Assembly (NCBI RefSeq): GCF_900699045.1
Contig: NZ_CAADHL010000004.1
Location: forward strand, 1 to 64,000
Source of the DNA: Candidatus Williamhamiltonella defendens
GTDB lineage: Bacteria; Pseudomonadota; Gammaproteobacteria; Enterobacterales; Enterobacteriaceae
DNA: 64,000 nucleotides
Reading direction: 5' to 3'
In this document: in pieces, positions 1 through 11,670 of the stretch
How the letters are laid out: every line of letters starts with the position of its first letter
How positions within the stretch are numbered: the first letter of the stretch is position 1
Notes under the pieces: generated by a model
Seen by the model: the letters and a program-made list of their open reading frames with translations, nothing else
Told to the model about the DNA's origin: nothing
Databases searched by the model: none
Program-made: the position numbers and the translations under genes

Positions 1-939
1 ATAAATATTTAAAGCTGATTTGACTATAGCTTGTCTACAGCGGTCGAGAATGGTAGGGATCCCGAGATGGCGGTTCCCCCATTCTTTTTTGCTATGTATA
101 CCCGTTTTGCGGGATAAAATTTTTTTGAAGTTGTTTGGCTTAATAGCTCATAAATGTGTTCTCGTCCTTTATGGTCATCAATGCCCTGATTAGCTACTCC
201 AGCCGTATGTTTTCCCCGATTGATCTGTGTGACTTTCCTGATCGCCATAAGATGGTTAGCTCTTGATTTCATCATGAGTTTTTCAAATTTCTGACTTTAT
301 TTAAGTCACCAGTTGTTGAAACCCTATATATCCTGCGCCTTAGATTATTAATCGTGGCTGTCAAAGCACGCCAATCAATAGCATGCCATTCCAATTACTC
401 ATGGTTTGGATTTATTACGTTTACCATAGACATCTAACTCTTCTTCATCAATTCATAATCTTCATAAAGGATTCTATGGGTAAATCACCCGTTCCACGTC
501 AGTCTCTTTTCAGAGTGAGGGAGTTACCTCTATTATGATTTCTAGTTTTTTCGGATGATTGCCTTCGCTTTTTGGAACGTCTTATGCCCACTGTCTCTTA
601 CATATTTACATGAAAATTCAGAGATGAAGGGGGTTACCGTGTTTCACGCCATGAAGATACATTGAATGGGTTGCCTCTTCTATGCAGGGGAAAAGGATAC
701 GTTGTAAAGAACGAACGAACACTCTTATTTACCCGTTTTAATAACAGAGCTTCACTTTATTCAAGCCAATTTCAATTTCACCTCGCCCCTATTTCTTATT
801 CAGCTTAATACTTTAGTTAGGCTTTCATTCTCTCTTAGCACAAAAAATCCTCTCCTGGCACCGAGAAGGTGGCAATAAGGTTTCGGATCAACCTTACACT
901 GTTTCAAGGGACTTCTGTGGTGCAACTTTCACGTCGCAC
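1..939 (-). mobile_element. Group II intron, 5' part, inserted in an rpn-family gene
   Basis: On the minus strand the sequence from 939 downward begins GTGCGAC, the GUGYG start typical of group II introns. It continues through a structured non-coding leader to a maturase reading frame that starts near 275. The exon just before 939 reads in frame as the Rpn-family stretch ending LLEH, so the junction can be placed to the base. About 660 bases (276-939) carry no gene and would be ribozyme domain I onward. The 3' end of the intron lies outside the window, so splicing competence cannot be judged. Boundary and identity are seen in sequence; activity is unknown. Confidence 0.7.
24..275 (-). pseudogene. 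Group II intron reverse transcriptase/maturase, N-terminal part, frameshifted
   Basis: The translation carries the RVT_N signature of intron-encoded reverse transcriptases: HLMAIRKVTQINRGKHTAGV, then RVYIAKKNG. At about base 87 the frame shifts; in another frame the expected continuation HLGIPTILDRCRQAIVKSAL runs on past the left edge. Family members reverse-transcribe and help splice their own intron. The frame change indicates an inactive protein unless the base call is wrong. No catalytic YADD motif is visible because it would lie outside the window. Confidence 0.75.
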
Positions 940-1124
940 ATGCTCCAGTAAACAATATAAATACCCGTCATTTCCCGTCAGTGTATTCAAACCAATACAG
1001 CGTATCTGAATGAGATTGATTCAAAACTCAAAACAGACGCCGGAAGATGAATTTAAAAAAATTGTGCGCAATGGGCAATGTCCCTAAAAAACTGCTTTAA
1101 AAGGGCATCGTGCGGCATAAACAT
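940..1124 (-). pseudogene. Rpn-family nuclease/transposase-like protein, N-terminal exon
   Basis: The reading MPHDALLKQFF, then IHLPA, then a frame change to NDGYLYCLLEH matches the N-terminus of Rpn (YhgA-like, PD-(D/E)XK recombination-promoting nuclease) proteins. There is an in-frame stop and at least one frameshift. The group II intron begins right after the LLEH codon. Further rpn-family pieces lie at 15785-16057 and 37463-38146. Confidence 0.6.
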
Positions 1125-1147
1125 TTTAATGGAATTTACTTTTTCCT

Positions 1148-1492
1148 CTATGAAGAGACCGAAGATTTTTTAGCTACGCTTTTTGATTTTTTAGCCACGG
1201 GGATTCCTTTGGGAGATTCTAAATGAACCGATTCTTTCAGCCTTTTCCCCGCAGAAAATACAGCGACTTCACGAGCAGGTGTTTTCATTGTTTCACCCGT
1301 TTTGGGATTACGAGACATTCGCTCTGGGCGATAGCGGACTTTAAAAATCCCAAATCCGATGATTTGGACAGGCTCTTTGTTCCCCAATGCTTCTATAATA
1401 CTCGAAAAAACAGCGGTGACCGCCTCGGATGATTGCGCCTTCGTCAGTCCAGACTTATCTCGTACTGCCTCAATTAACTCAGTTTTATTCAT
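1148..1492 (-). CDS. HU/IHF-family DNA-binding protein with basic tail
   Basis: A 114-residue protein of the HU/IHF superfamily, which bends and compacts DNA as a dimer. The N-terminus MNKTELIEAVRDKSGLTKAQ and the arm region with GFGIFKVRYRPERMSRNPKTG are typical. Classical HU has about 90 residues. Here an extra Lys/Ser-rich tail of about 20 residues (two VAKKS units) follows, as in some plasmid or phage HU-like proteins. I chose the ATG at 1492, preceded by AAGGA eight bases upstream; a TTG at 1495 is adjacent. It is intact amid pseudogenes, so it may serve as the plasmid's own nucleoid protein or assist replication. Which HU/IHF paralogue it is cannot be settled from sequence alone. Confidence 0.85.
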   Translation of the reverse strand: MNKTELIEAVRDKSGLTKAQSSEAVTAVFSSIIEALGNKEPVQIIGFGIFKVRYRPERMSRNPKTGETMKTPAREVAVFSAGKRLKESVHLESPKGIPVAKKSKSVAKKSSVSS

Positions 1493-1689
1493 CAATTATC
1501 CTTTATTTTTTTAAATTGCTATCAAATTTACCGCCCGATAAATAAGCTATCCCGGCTGATTTTTAACGAAATATCAACAAACAACAAGCCATTTACAGCA
1601 AAATAGTAAAAATAAAAAGGGGTGATGACGCTCAGGGAGTCAAATTCGGAGAGTCAGACGCAGTGGGATCGGGTTTATCTTGATGGCAC

Positions 1690-3506
1690 ATTTCACGGAC
1701 CCCATTCAGCAGACATGGGTCTGTGAACGTGAAGGAATTCTGACACTTCTTATTAAAATCTCGAACCAACGAACACGCTTTTTCGATCTACTCAGGCGAC
1801 CAGAGAAAACCCGTTTCTCTCCACTTTTTTGCTCTGCCGAACGTAAACCCGGTACTATATTGCCACACTAGTTTTTAAACGGTATGGCCATCTCAATGGT
1901 TTCTCCTCGGTCAATCATTTGTAGTGACCCCTTACTATTTGTATAAAATCACACCGTCACGATTGATATGATGAGTATAGCCTTTGAGCTCAACCGGTGC
2001 AATATAATCTGAAACGGCACATTCAATGACAGTATCACTGAGATAAGCCGTGCGCTCGCCCAGTAACCCCACCCTCTTAACTGGCTAATCGCCCCCTTAT
2101 CTCCTGTTAATGCCTGTTGTTTTACCCATGCGAGATGAGACAGTTGCCAATTTTCTGACTAGTGCGCCCTGTCTTGTTTTAATTGTAAACGCAATTGATC
2201 CATCGATTTTTATCACTGAAAAGCAACCACATGCTAGGCCAGTTTTCTCAGTAAAGAATCGGGCACCGCAACACACAAATGGGCTCTTCGAAAACGAGAG
2301 ATCATGGAAAGAGTTCTGAAACGATTTTTTGCATCAAAAGAGGGGTATTTCGCTTCTTTTTTATAATTTTTATAACGCAATTTTAAATCTTCTCGTGCCT
2401 CAGCACGTTCTAATTGGTGAGTCATTCGAGCTTGATGATCACGCAAATGAAGTCGATCATCATAATGTGAACTCACAATATAGTTTGTTCAGGTCACCTA
2501 CCCTTGTTTATTTTTAAATTCAATCACTCTGGGCGCCCTTTCAAATTTGCCAATGCGAAGCACTGATTTCAACAGAGTGAGTTGAGGATGTAAACGACTG
2601 GCTTTTCAAGGGGAATTCTTCAGAGAATTTTTGTCATAAATCGCTAACCCTGAACCTTTCTTTTTCAATTCCAGATGTGCCCTTAAAAAACAGCGTGCAC
2701 CACCTTTCAGTCTTGAAGGAACCCTTTTAAAACAGAAGCCACGTCTCTCTGACACGTATGAGGCACATACAAATAAAAGCTCTTTTTATCTTCATGATAT
2801 TCGAATTGAGTCACCGCTCTGGGGGCCGAAGTAAACTGACATTGAGATAAAACAATGTGATTTTGGGTCTCTTTTTCCCAGACGCCATTATCCGGTTTCC
2901 AACCGTATTTCAGCTCTAACTGTCGGAATGCTTTATTTATGCAAAATTTTAACGTCGTTATAGAGGTTCACTGCACTATAAGAGATGGGATCAATACGAT
3001 TAGCCGCAATATAAAAATGGCGGTTATCTGTGTCACGATGAATCGCAAAAACATACTAATCATCGACCAGCCCCATTTCTTTTAAACAAAAAATCACACT
3101 GTCAAAAATGTGACTGTCTTCCGGCTTTTCTTCCTCAGGCCAAGACAAAATAACATGATAAACGGGATCGAGATAACGACGATTATTCGAGGCCACCGCA
3201 TTCATTTCAGAGGAGGCTGTTTCCAAACTCAACGTGTTCGTTTGACATAAAACGCCTTCACAAAGAATCCGATGACTCCCATCGGGTAGGTGCGTGATAC
3301 GCTTCTGTGATTCATGGTAGGAATTGCGATTAATATAATCAATTCAACGATCAAAAGTAGCGATTTTAGAAGTGGAAGGACGATGAGAATGACTCAGAGT
3401 GTACGTACATATTTCCTGCTTTCTATTCACGCAAAGAGAGATAAGACACCAGTTTCAGAAAACTTGATTGTTCATCTTGCCTTTTTTTTGCCTTGCATAC
3501 AATCAT
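1690..3506 (-). pseudogene. MOBP-type relaxase (NikB-like), degraded
   Basis: The start MIVCKAKKRQDEQSSF at 3506 has a perfect GGGAGGA ribosome site just upstream and matches relaxases that begin MIxKxxKRRxDGKSSF. Downstream fragments in shifting frames include YHVILSWPEEEKPED, then YVFAIHRDTDNRHFYIAANR (the HxDTDNxHxHIAxNR metal-binding motif, with its first inner His changed to Phe). A C-terminal stretch reads WVKQQALTGDKGAISQLRGW. Several stops and frameshifts mean no nicking activity. The family nicks oriT and pilots the strand during conjugation. The gene abuts the MobC-like remnant upstream. Confidence 0.75.
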
Positions 3507-3745
3507 TTATTCCTCCCGTCCTAAAGTCAAAATAGCTTCTTAAATACTACGAAAATTTGGGCGTATTTTTGACTCAAAACTCCATTACCTTCGTTAAAAA
3601 GTGGTCTTTGTAAATAACCTAGGTGACTCAATTCCATCAGCAATTCTAGTTCAACTCTAGATTTGATTCGGCGATTTCATTCACAACGAATTAAGTATTC
3701 ACCTAGGCGCAGTCCTAAAACTTTTTCCTTTTCTTGAATGAGTTT
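3507..3745 (-). pseudogene. MobC/NikA-like relaxosome accessory protein, degraded
   Basis: One frame reads LGLRLGEYLIRCE, then KSRVELELLMELSHLG, then LSQKYAQIF and ends GREE followed by TAA exactly where the relaxase ATG begins. At least two internal stops occur. Position directly upstream of a nikB-like gene and general composition suggest the small accessory protein that helps the relaxase bind oriT. Family assignment rests mainly on position. Confidence 0.4.
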
Positions 3746-4634
3746 TTTTTATGAAAAGCAACACATACTGGGAATAAACCAGGTTTTTTCTTTTTTCAAT
3801 GGAGCTCATGGCGTTTTTTATTAGGAGTTGATTTTGATGTCTTTGATGAATCGGGTGTTTGGGCGAGGCCATGACCAGAGTGTCAGTAAATCAAGGGAAC
3901 GGTTGTTGGGCCGACTGCGGGCTGTCGGTTTAACAAAACATATCCTACCCTTCTGTTGAAGGGTAATTTTGATATTATGGCTTAATTTTTTCTAATGTCA
4001 TTCGGTCAAAGAAAAATCTGTTCTGTACTAGAAATTTTTTTAAATGATGATTAAATTTCAGTCGGTTTTACTGAAATTTTTAATATTAAATTTTTTTAAA
4101 AATAATAGTAAAGAGGATTAAAATAATCAGGTAAAAAATGAGTAGAAATTATAAAATGTAAAAAATAAACAATGAGTATTAAAAATTAGTCTGGTAAAAT
4201 TGCTTTTTATTGAGTAATGTAAATTAAATATTTTTCTAAAGCTTCGTCAATGATATCAGACGAAGTGACTCTGCGATTATCTTTCATTGAAAGATAAAAA
4301 GCATTTTATTTAAGTTTTTTCTCGAAAACTTTACTGATTCGAATAGTTTTATTTATTCTCTCAGAGAGAGAATAAACTTCGTTGCTTTTTTACTATTTTA
4401 CAGCCACCTCTATAAAATTTGTTATCCATAATTATATCTGTACGAAACCGCTTTATTTAAAAAAGCAAGATAATTTCTGGAAAAGACTGTGCTTTGCATA
4501 TGAGTTATTTACTTAATGAATAATGGTTTCTAGTAACTGCATGAGATCTAAAAACTTAATTTTAAAAAATTATTGTCACCGACAAGTTCATACTATTAGA
4601 GAAATTGTAAAAATAATCACATTTTCAAAAAAAT
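3746..4634. other. AT-rich intergenic region, no gene seen
   Basis: No reading frame with family resemblance was found. A short plus-strand frame at 3837-3956 (MSLMNRVFGRGHDQ...) has no recognised relative. The stretch from about 4030 onward is very AT-rich and holds a 23-bp perfect palindrome (4353-4375). Because it sits between mob and partition genes it could include oriT or a partition site, but nothing proves this. Confidence 0.4.
4353..4375. repeat. 23-bp perfect palindrome near decayed partition genes
   Basis: Arms TTATTCTCTC and GAGAGAATAA flank a three-base centre AGA. It lies beyond the decayed ParA/ParB-like genes, where a partition site or operator could be. Function is inferred only from shape and position. 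Confidence 0.5.
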
Positions 4635-4667
4635 GTCTGATGATTGCATCAGACTTAGTCTTTTTTC
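4625..4667. terminator. Bidirectional Rho-independent terminator
   Basis: An 8-bp perfect stem GTCTGATG / CATCAGAC with an ATTG loop (4635-4654) is followed on the plus strand by a T-rich run. On the minus strand it is followed by A then seven T. It lies just past the stop of the minus-strand partition remnant (4712), so its natural job is to end that operon. Confidence 0.75.
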
Positions 4668-4711
4668 TTGATTAAAATTTTAATACAAAAATAAAACATT
4701 TAATCGAAATA

Positions 4712-4961
4712 TTATTCAGAAAAATATTTATTCAAGATCATTCTAATGATCTCACTGACATTTTTTGGTTCAATTCCTGAATGTTTGTTAAATAACGCTT
4801 TGTCTTCAATTTCTCTTAATAGGCTATTAAGGAAGTCATATTGTATTCTTTAACCTCTCATGTTGAGATGCGTGTATTTTTTCTCCTTTATTATTTTCTT
4901 CTCCATAATGTTTATCTGCAAGCTTATTAGCTAAAAACCGCATCTTCTGATATGACTTCAT
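4712..4961 (-). pseudogene. Small plasmid partition accessory protein (second gene of parA operon), frameshifted
   Basis: The reading MKSYQKMRFLANKLADKHYG at 4961 continues in a second frame as FLNSLLREIEDKALF and EIIRMILNKYFSE, then stops. One frameshift separates the two parts. It overlaps the end of the ParA-like remnant, as second genes of parA-type partition operons often do. The family is not recognised by motif; the role is inferred from position. Confidence 0.45.
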
Positions 4962-4985
4962 GACGTTGTGTATAGTTTTTAACCA

Positions 4986-5635
4986 TTATTTAAAAACCTC
5001 CTCAAGCAAACTCAATACTTCATATTTAATATTCTCGTTAGAAGACTCCAATACAGATTTTCCTTCTGTCATCACATCCCTGTACACTTTACGACAATGT
5101 GCCACAGAACTTAGGGGTATGACTTCTTTGCAGTCCTTGACAAAATCAAGAAATTCAGTGCGTTCTTTTCACGTAAAATGGGATTAGTAGTCGCCATACT
5201 TTGAGAACAATAGGCTTGAAGTTCTGTGTTTAAATCACGCATACTGTGCAGTATTTGCTGTAATTCTATGAATATATATAAATCAAGTTGGGAACATTGA
5301 TGAGGAGTAATAATTTAATGAGCGACTGTACTACCAGTGATAAATTCCCGACTATTTCGCCCAGCAACATCAACTATGACATGAGTGTATGTTGCATCTA
5401 GGCTTTTCAATATTTGTAAGATATTGTCACGTTTTTCAACTAATGTGATTAATGGTAAAATCTGACTTTGTTCGCTTTTTGAATGCCAACGAGATGCCGA
5501 ACGCCTAAAGTCGGCGTCTACTAAACACGTATCTTTTCCACGCAATGCTAATACGACCGCAATAACTATAGCAGTCGTTGTTTTAGCGGCGCCTCCTTAT
5601 TATAGCTTATGATAGTTATCAATATAAATACTCAT
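4986..5635 (-). pseudogene. ParA-family partition ATPase, degraded
   Basis: After the start at 5635 come two stop codons, then GGAAKTTTAIVIAVVLALRG (a damaged Walker A box, normally KGGxGKTT), LVDADFRRSASRWH, and HVIVDVAGRNSREFITG (Walker B region). A stop follows and the C-terminal half reads on with a frameshift to 4986. Intact relatives use ATP to pull plasmid copies apart. The replicon carries an intact ParM/ParR system at 61.4-62.7 kb, so loss of this one was tolerable. Confidence 0.7.
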
Positions 5636-5639
5636 GCTT

Positions 5640-6530
5640 AATTCTTATTCTTGATAAGAAATAAGAAATAAAGTGATACTTATGAAGTATAAATTATAAA
5701 CATAATAAAAATTTACCAAATTTTTAAATAAGACAGGATCATCAGTTTTGTTATTACTTACCGTGAGTATTCCTGAATAAATCAATAAATTTCAAATTAA
5801 AAAACAATTCAAGAAGCCCAGACGGTTCATCCAATTCTTAGTCATAACTAACTCGCGCTCGGCTAACGTCAACAGCCAGTGTTCTTCCGCATTTTCACAT
5901 GTCATGCCACTACTCTGTTAGATGAGATATTGAACAACATGAACTGCGAATTGTCCGCCTAGATGTGCCCACTTCATGGTAAGCCTTGTCTGATTTAGAA
6001 ATATCACAGAACGATCCGATCACACGTACCAGGCCGCTATCAATAATATTCTGATAGATCTGATGTCGGTGATAGCACATAAAAACTGGCTGAGTCGACG
6101 TCTGAGACAAAAACAGGGGATTGAGAAAACCCATGCATAGGGAAAGTACGAGGAAAATAGGTTGATCATCAGCGACATCAAAAAATCTTGTACTACCGGA
6201 AGATGAAAAAACTCAATATCGAAGAAACCTCTCAGGCAAAAGTTTATAGCTGCTCTCAGGTATAGCAGATACAAAATCTTTATCGACAGAAAAGTCTAAA
6301 TTAGCATTTTATTTCTCATAAAAAGGGAAATGATGTTAATCATTTGTCATGATTTTCCATAACCTGTGAAAAGTACTACTGCGACGACATTGGCCGGAAA
6401 GCGGACGAAGTGAGCTGAGGTGTTAACACTACAGAACAGACTATTCGTTAAATTGAAAAAAGATATAGTCATGTAACCTGCGGGTTATTTTGTCGCTGAT
6501 GAATGAGCCAGAGATAACCTAAAAATAAGG
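5640..6530. other. Decayed region; possible Tn3-family transposase N-terminus
   Basis: No intact gene. On the minus strand near 5795-5905 a stretch reads EEHWLLTLAERELVMTKNWM then NRLGFL, resembling the DUF4158 N-terminal region of Tn3-family transposases. The neighbouring minus-strand frames at 5910-6274 show no family resemblance. The rest appears to be non-coding remains. Confidence 0.3.
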
Positions 6531-7010
6531 TCAAAATTCATCTTTAACAGGATAGATTGCCTGCGCCACGTCCTCTACACTCAAGAAGGGATTAAGATGA
6601 GGTAGAGTTTCTTTTTCACTGCAGGCCAGTTTCCCTACTCTCAACAGATTGTTAAAAGATTCGTTTTCTAAGTGGATTTCTTTTAGCGTGGTTGGCATTT
6701 TGATGGAGCGGTAAAAACGGATATCAGGATGGATTACTTCATCTGGACGCTGATCCAAAACCATCTGAGTCAGGGTGCCGTAGGCCACTTTTTCCAAATG
6801 GGTTAGATGGTGGATATCTCCCTGGATTGCGCCAAATCCATTGTGGATGGCATGGGCACCCGCCAGACCCGCGTTTTCAAAACCGAGACCGGAGAGCAAG
6901 GTGTTTGCTTCTATCACTGATTCTACCGTCCGGTATGATGATATGATTTTCACCACCTGATAGGCGCTGTAGCCATAGGTGAGCAATGTTTCTTCACACA
7001 GAGGCGACAG
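6531..7010 (-). pseudogene. gldA: Glycerol dehydrogenase, C-terminal fragment
   Basis: The translation matches the C-terminal part of GldA, a metal-dependent NAD glycerol dehydrogenase: CEETLLTYGYSAYQ, then EANTLLSGLGFENAGLAGAH and AIHNGF, including a conserved metal-ligand His region. Only about 150 of about 367 residues remain. The NAD-binding N-terminal half is missing and no start is present. It lies divergent from thiC, so the junction at about 7010 marks an insertion or deletion boundary of the thi segment. Confidence 0.85.
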
Positions 7011-9821
<2,811 letters not shown>

Positions 9822-9840
9822 TGATTGGCTGTGCACGCCG

Positions 9841-9864
9841 CCCGCAAGACTTGAGTCTTGCGGG
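9841..9864 (+). promoter_or_regulatory. Hairpin between thiE and thiF
   Basis: A perfect 10-bp stem CCCGCAAGAC / GTCTTGCGGG with a TTGA loop fills the short gap between thiE and thiF. No T-run follows, so it is not a standard terminator. It could stabilise the upstream mRNA end or lower expression of the distal genes. The structure is seen in sequence; its function is inferred. Confidence 0.6.
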
Positions 9865-9877
9865 GATCGGAAGACAT

Positions 9878-10684
9878 ATGCTTAACGACCAGGCTTTTTT
9901 ACGCTACAGCCGCCAGCTACTTCTAGATGAGGTAGGCTCGGTGGGTCAAAAGCGACTGCAGGCCGCCACCGTACTTCTGGCTGGTCTGGGGGGGTTGGGT
10001 TCACCGGCCGCACTTTATCTGGCGGCGGCCGGTGTCGGCATGCTACTACTCGCGGATGACGATAAGCTGCATATCACCAATCTGCAGCGGCAAATACTTT
10101 ATCGTACCGACGAACTTGGACGGTTGAAAGCGAAGGTGGCTCAGTGCCATCTGTCGGCAATTAATCCCAACGGCCATTATATCTCTCTACCGTGCAGGCT
10201 GGAGGGTGCCTGGCTAGATGAGCAGGTAGCGCGCGCTGATCTGGTGCTGGATTGCAGCGACAACATGGCTACACGCCACGATATTAACGCCGCCTGTGTA
10301 CGTCACAGAAAGCCACTTATCAGCGCCAGCGCGGTCGGTTTTAGCGGTCAGATGCTGGTATTGCTACCCCCATGGAGATACGGCTGCTACGCCTGTTTAT
10401 TTCCCAGCAGGGAGGAAGTGCAGCGCAATTGTCGCACCGCAGGAGTACTGGGGCCAGTAGTGGGGATGATGGGTACCCTGCAGGCACTGGAGGCGATCAA
10501 ACTGCTGTGCGGCCTGCAGCCTGAAGACGGCCTGCTGCGGCTGTTCGACGGAAAATTCCTGCAATGGCGTACCCTGCGTCTAAGCAGGGACAATCACTGC
10601 CATGTCTGCGCGCAGGGGACAGAGAACGCCAGCCAAACCACCCAGCCAGAAGGGGCAACAAAAAAAAGGAGACCCCCGCAATGA
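9878..10684 (+). CDS. thiF: ThiS adenylyltransferase ThiF
   Basis: E1-like enzyme that adenylates the C-terminal Gly of ThiS so that sulfur can be loaded for thiazole synthesis. I chose ATG 9878 (MLNDQAFLRYSRQLLLDEVG, 268 residues), which aligns with the family start; a longer frame from 9821 would add residues with no counterpart. The ATP-binding GLGGLGSP motif, DDDKLHITNLQRQ, the NCRTAG cysteine loop (equivalent to E. coli Cys184) and the zinc pairs CYAC and CHVC are all present. The stop overlaps the thiS start as ATGA, so the two are translationally coupled. The ribosome site before 9878 is weak, and a hairpin precedes it. Confidence 0.96.
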   Translation: MLNDQAFLRYSRQLLLDEVGSVGQKRLQAATVLLAGLGGLGSPAALYLAAAGVGMLLLADDDKLHITNLQRQILYRTDELGRLKAKVAQCHLSAINPNGHYISLPCRLEGAWLDEQVARADLVLDCSDNMATRHDINAACVRHRKPLISASAVGFSGQMLVLLPPWRYGCYACLFPSREEVQRNCRTAGVLGPVVGMMGTLQALEAIKLLCGLQPEDGLLRLFDGKFLQWRTLRLSRDNHCHVCAQGTENASQTTQPEGATKKRRPPQ

Positions 10685-10881
10685 GAATTACCTTTAACGA
10701 CCGTCCGCTGGAGCTGGCTCAATCGATGACCCTTGATGCCATGCTCACCCGGTGGTACGGCACTGCTTCCGGCAGTGCGCTGGCGGTTAATCAAACAATT
10801 ATTCCGCGTCAGCACTGGCCTGAATATCAGCTACAGGATGGTGATGAAATTCTTCTGTTCCAGGTCATCGCCGGAGGCTGA
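10681..10881 (+). CDS. thiS: Sulfur carrier protein ThiS
   Basis: A 66-residue ubiquitin-like carrier ending in the required Gly-Gly (FQVIAGG). The terminal Gly is adenylated by ThiF and then carries the sulfur as thiocarboxylate to ThiG. The true start is ATG 10681, four bases inside the thiF end and preceded by AAGGAG about ten bases upstream. The length matches the family. Sulfur probably reaches it from IscS through the stand-alone rhodanese encoded downstream. Confidence 0.96.
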   Translation: MRITFNDRPLELAQSMTLDAMLTRWYGTASGSALAVNQTIIPRQHWPEYQLQDGDEILLFQVIAGG

Positions 10882-10884
10882 ACC

Positions 10885-11670
10885 ATGTTTACCCTTGCTG
10901 ATACTCCTTTCAGGTCTCGGTTATTCACCGGCACCGGTAAATTCGCCAGCACGAACTTGATGTTAGAAGCCATCGCCGCCGCCGGCAGTGAGCTGGTCAC
11001 CTTAGCAATGCGTAGGGTAGATATGCTCGACGGCGCCTGTAATGATGCCTTGCTGCCGGCGCTGCGTCAGGCAGGAGTACGGCTGCTGCCGAATACCTCT
11101 GGTGCCAAAACCGCCGACGAGGCACTGTTCGCCGCACGTTTAGCGCGAGAAGCACTGGGCACTCACTGGATAAAGCTCGAAATTCATCCCGACATGCAGT
11201 ATTTGCTGCCAGACCCGATAGAAACCCTGAAAGCGGCCGAGCGGCTAGTGAAAGAAGGGTTTGTGGTCCTGCCCTACTGTAGCGCGGATCCTGTGCTGTG
11301 TCGTCGGCTAACAGAAGCGGGCTGCGCGGCGGTGATGCCGCTAGGATCGCCGATCGGCTCAAATCAGGGGCTCAAAACCCGCGATTTTCTGCAAATTATC
11401 ATTGAACAGGCGAAGATACCGGTGGTAGTGGACGCCGGCATTGGTGCGCCGAGTCAAGCACTGGAAGCCCTGGAGATGGGTGCCGATGCGGTACTAGTCA
11501 ATACCGCCATCGCCGTCGCACAGGATCCAGTGGCCATGGCTCACGCCTTCCGGCTGGCGATGGAGGCGGGTGAACAGTCCAGACAGGCAGGTTTGGCACC
11601 GCGCTGTCAGCAGGCCAGCGCTTCCAGCCCTCTGACCGGCTTCTTATCCCCCCCCATGGGGGCGATATAA
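10885..11670 (+). CDS. thiG: Thiazole synthase ThiG
   Basis: Makes thiazole phosphate from deoxyxylulose phosphate, ThiS thiocarboxylate and dehydroglycine supplied by ThiH. It has 261 residues, with the TIM-barrel motifs TGTGKFAS and [12 protein letters not shown]. The Lys forming the imine with DXP lies in WIKLEIHPD, and [20 protein letters not shown] covers the phosphate-binding part. It begins four bases after thiS and its stop codon TAA shares a base with the thiH ATG. The last few residues (FLSPPMGAI) are longer than the usual ending GFL plus one or two residues, so the tail is slightly aberrant; the catalytic core is complete. Confidence 0.96.
   Translation: MFTLADTPFRSRLFTGTGKFASTNLMLEAIAAAGSELVTLAMRRVDMLDGACNDALLPALRQAGVRLLPNTSGAKTADEALFAARLAREALGTHWIKLEIHPDMQYLLPDPIETLKAAERLVKEGFVVLPYCSADPVLCRRLTEAGCAAVMPLGSPIGSNQGLKTRDFLQIIIEQAKIPVVVDAGIGAPSQALEALEMGADAVLVNTAIAVAQDPVAMAHAFRLAMEAGEQSRQAGLAPRCQQASASSPLTGFLSPPMGAI

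Noticed and set aside
5910-6274. Two overlapping minus-strand frames of 74 and 84 residues
   Set aside because: Composition and lack of family resemblance suggest remains of a mobile element rather than genes.
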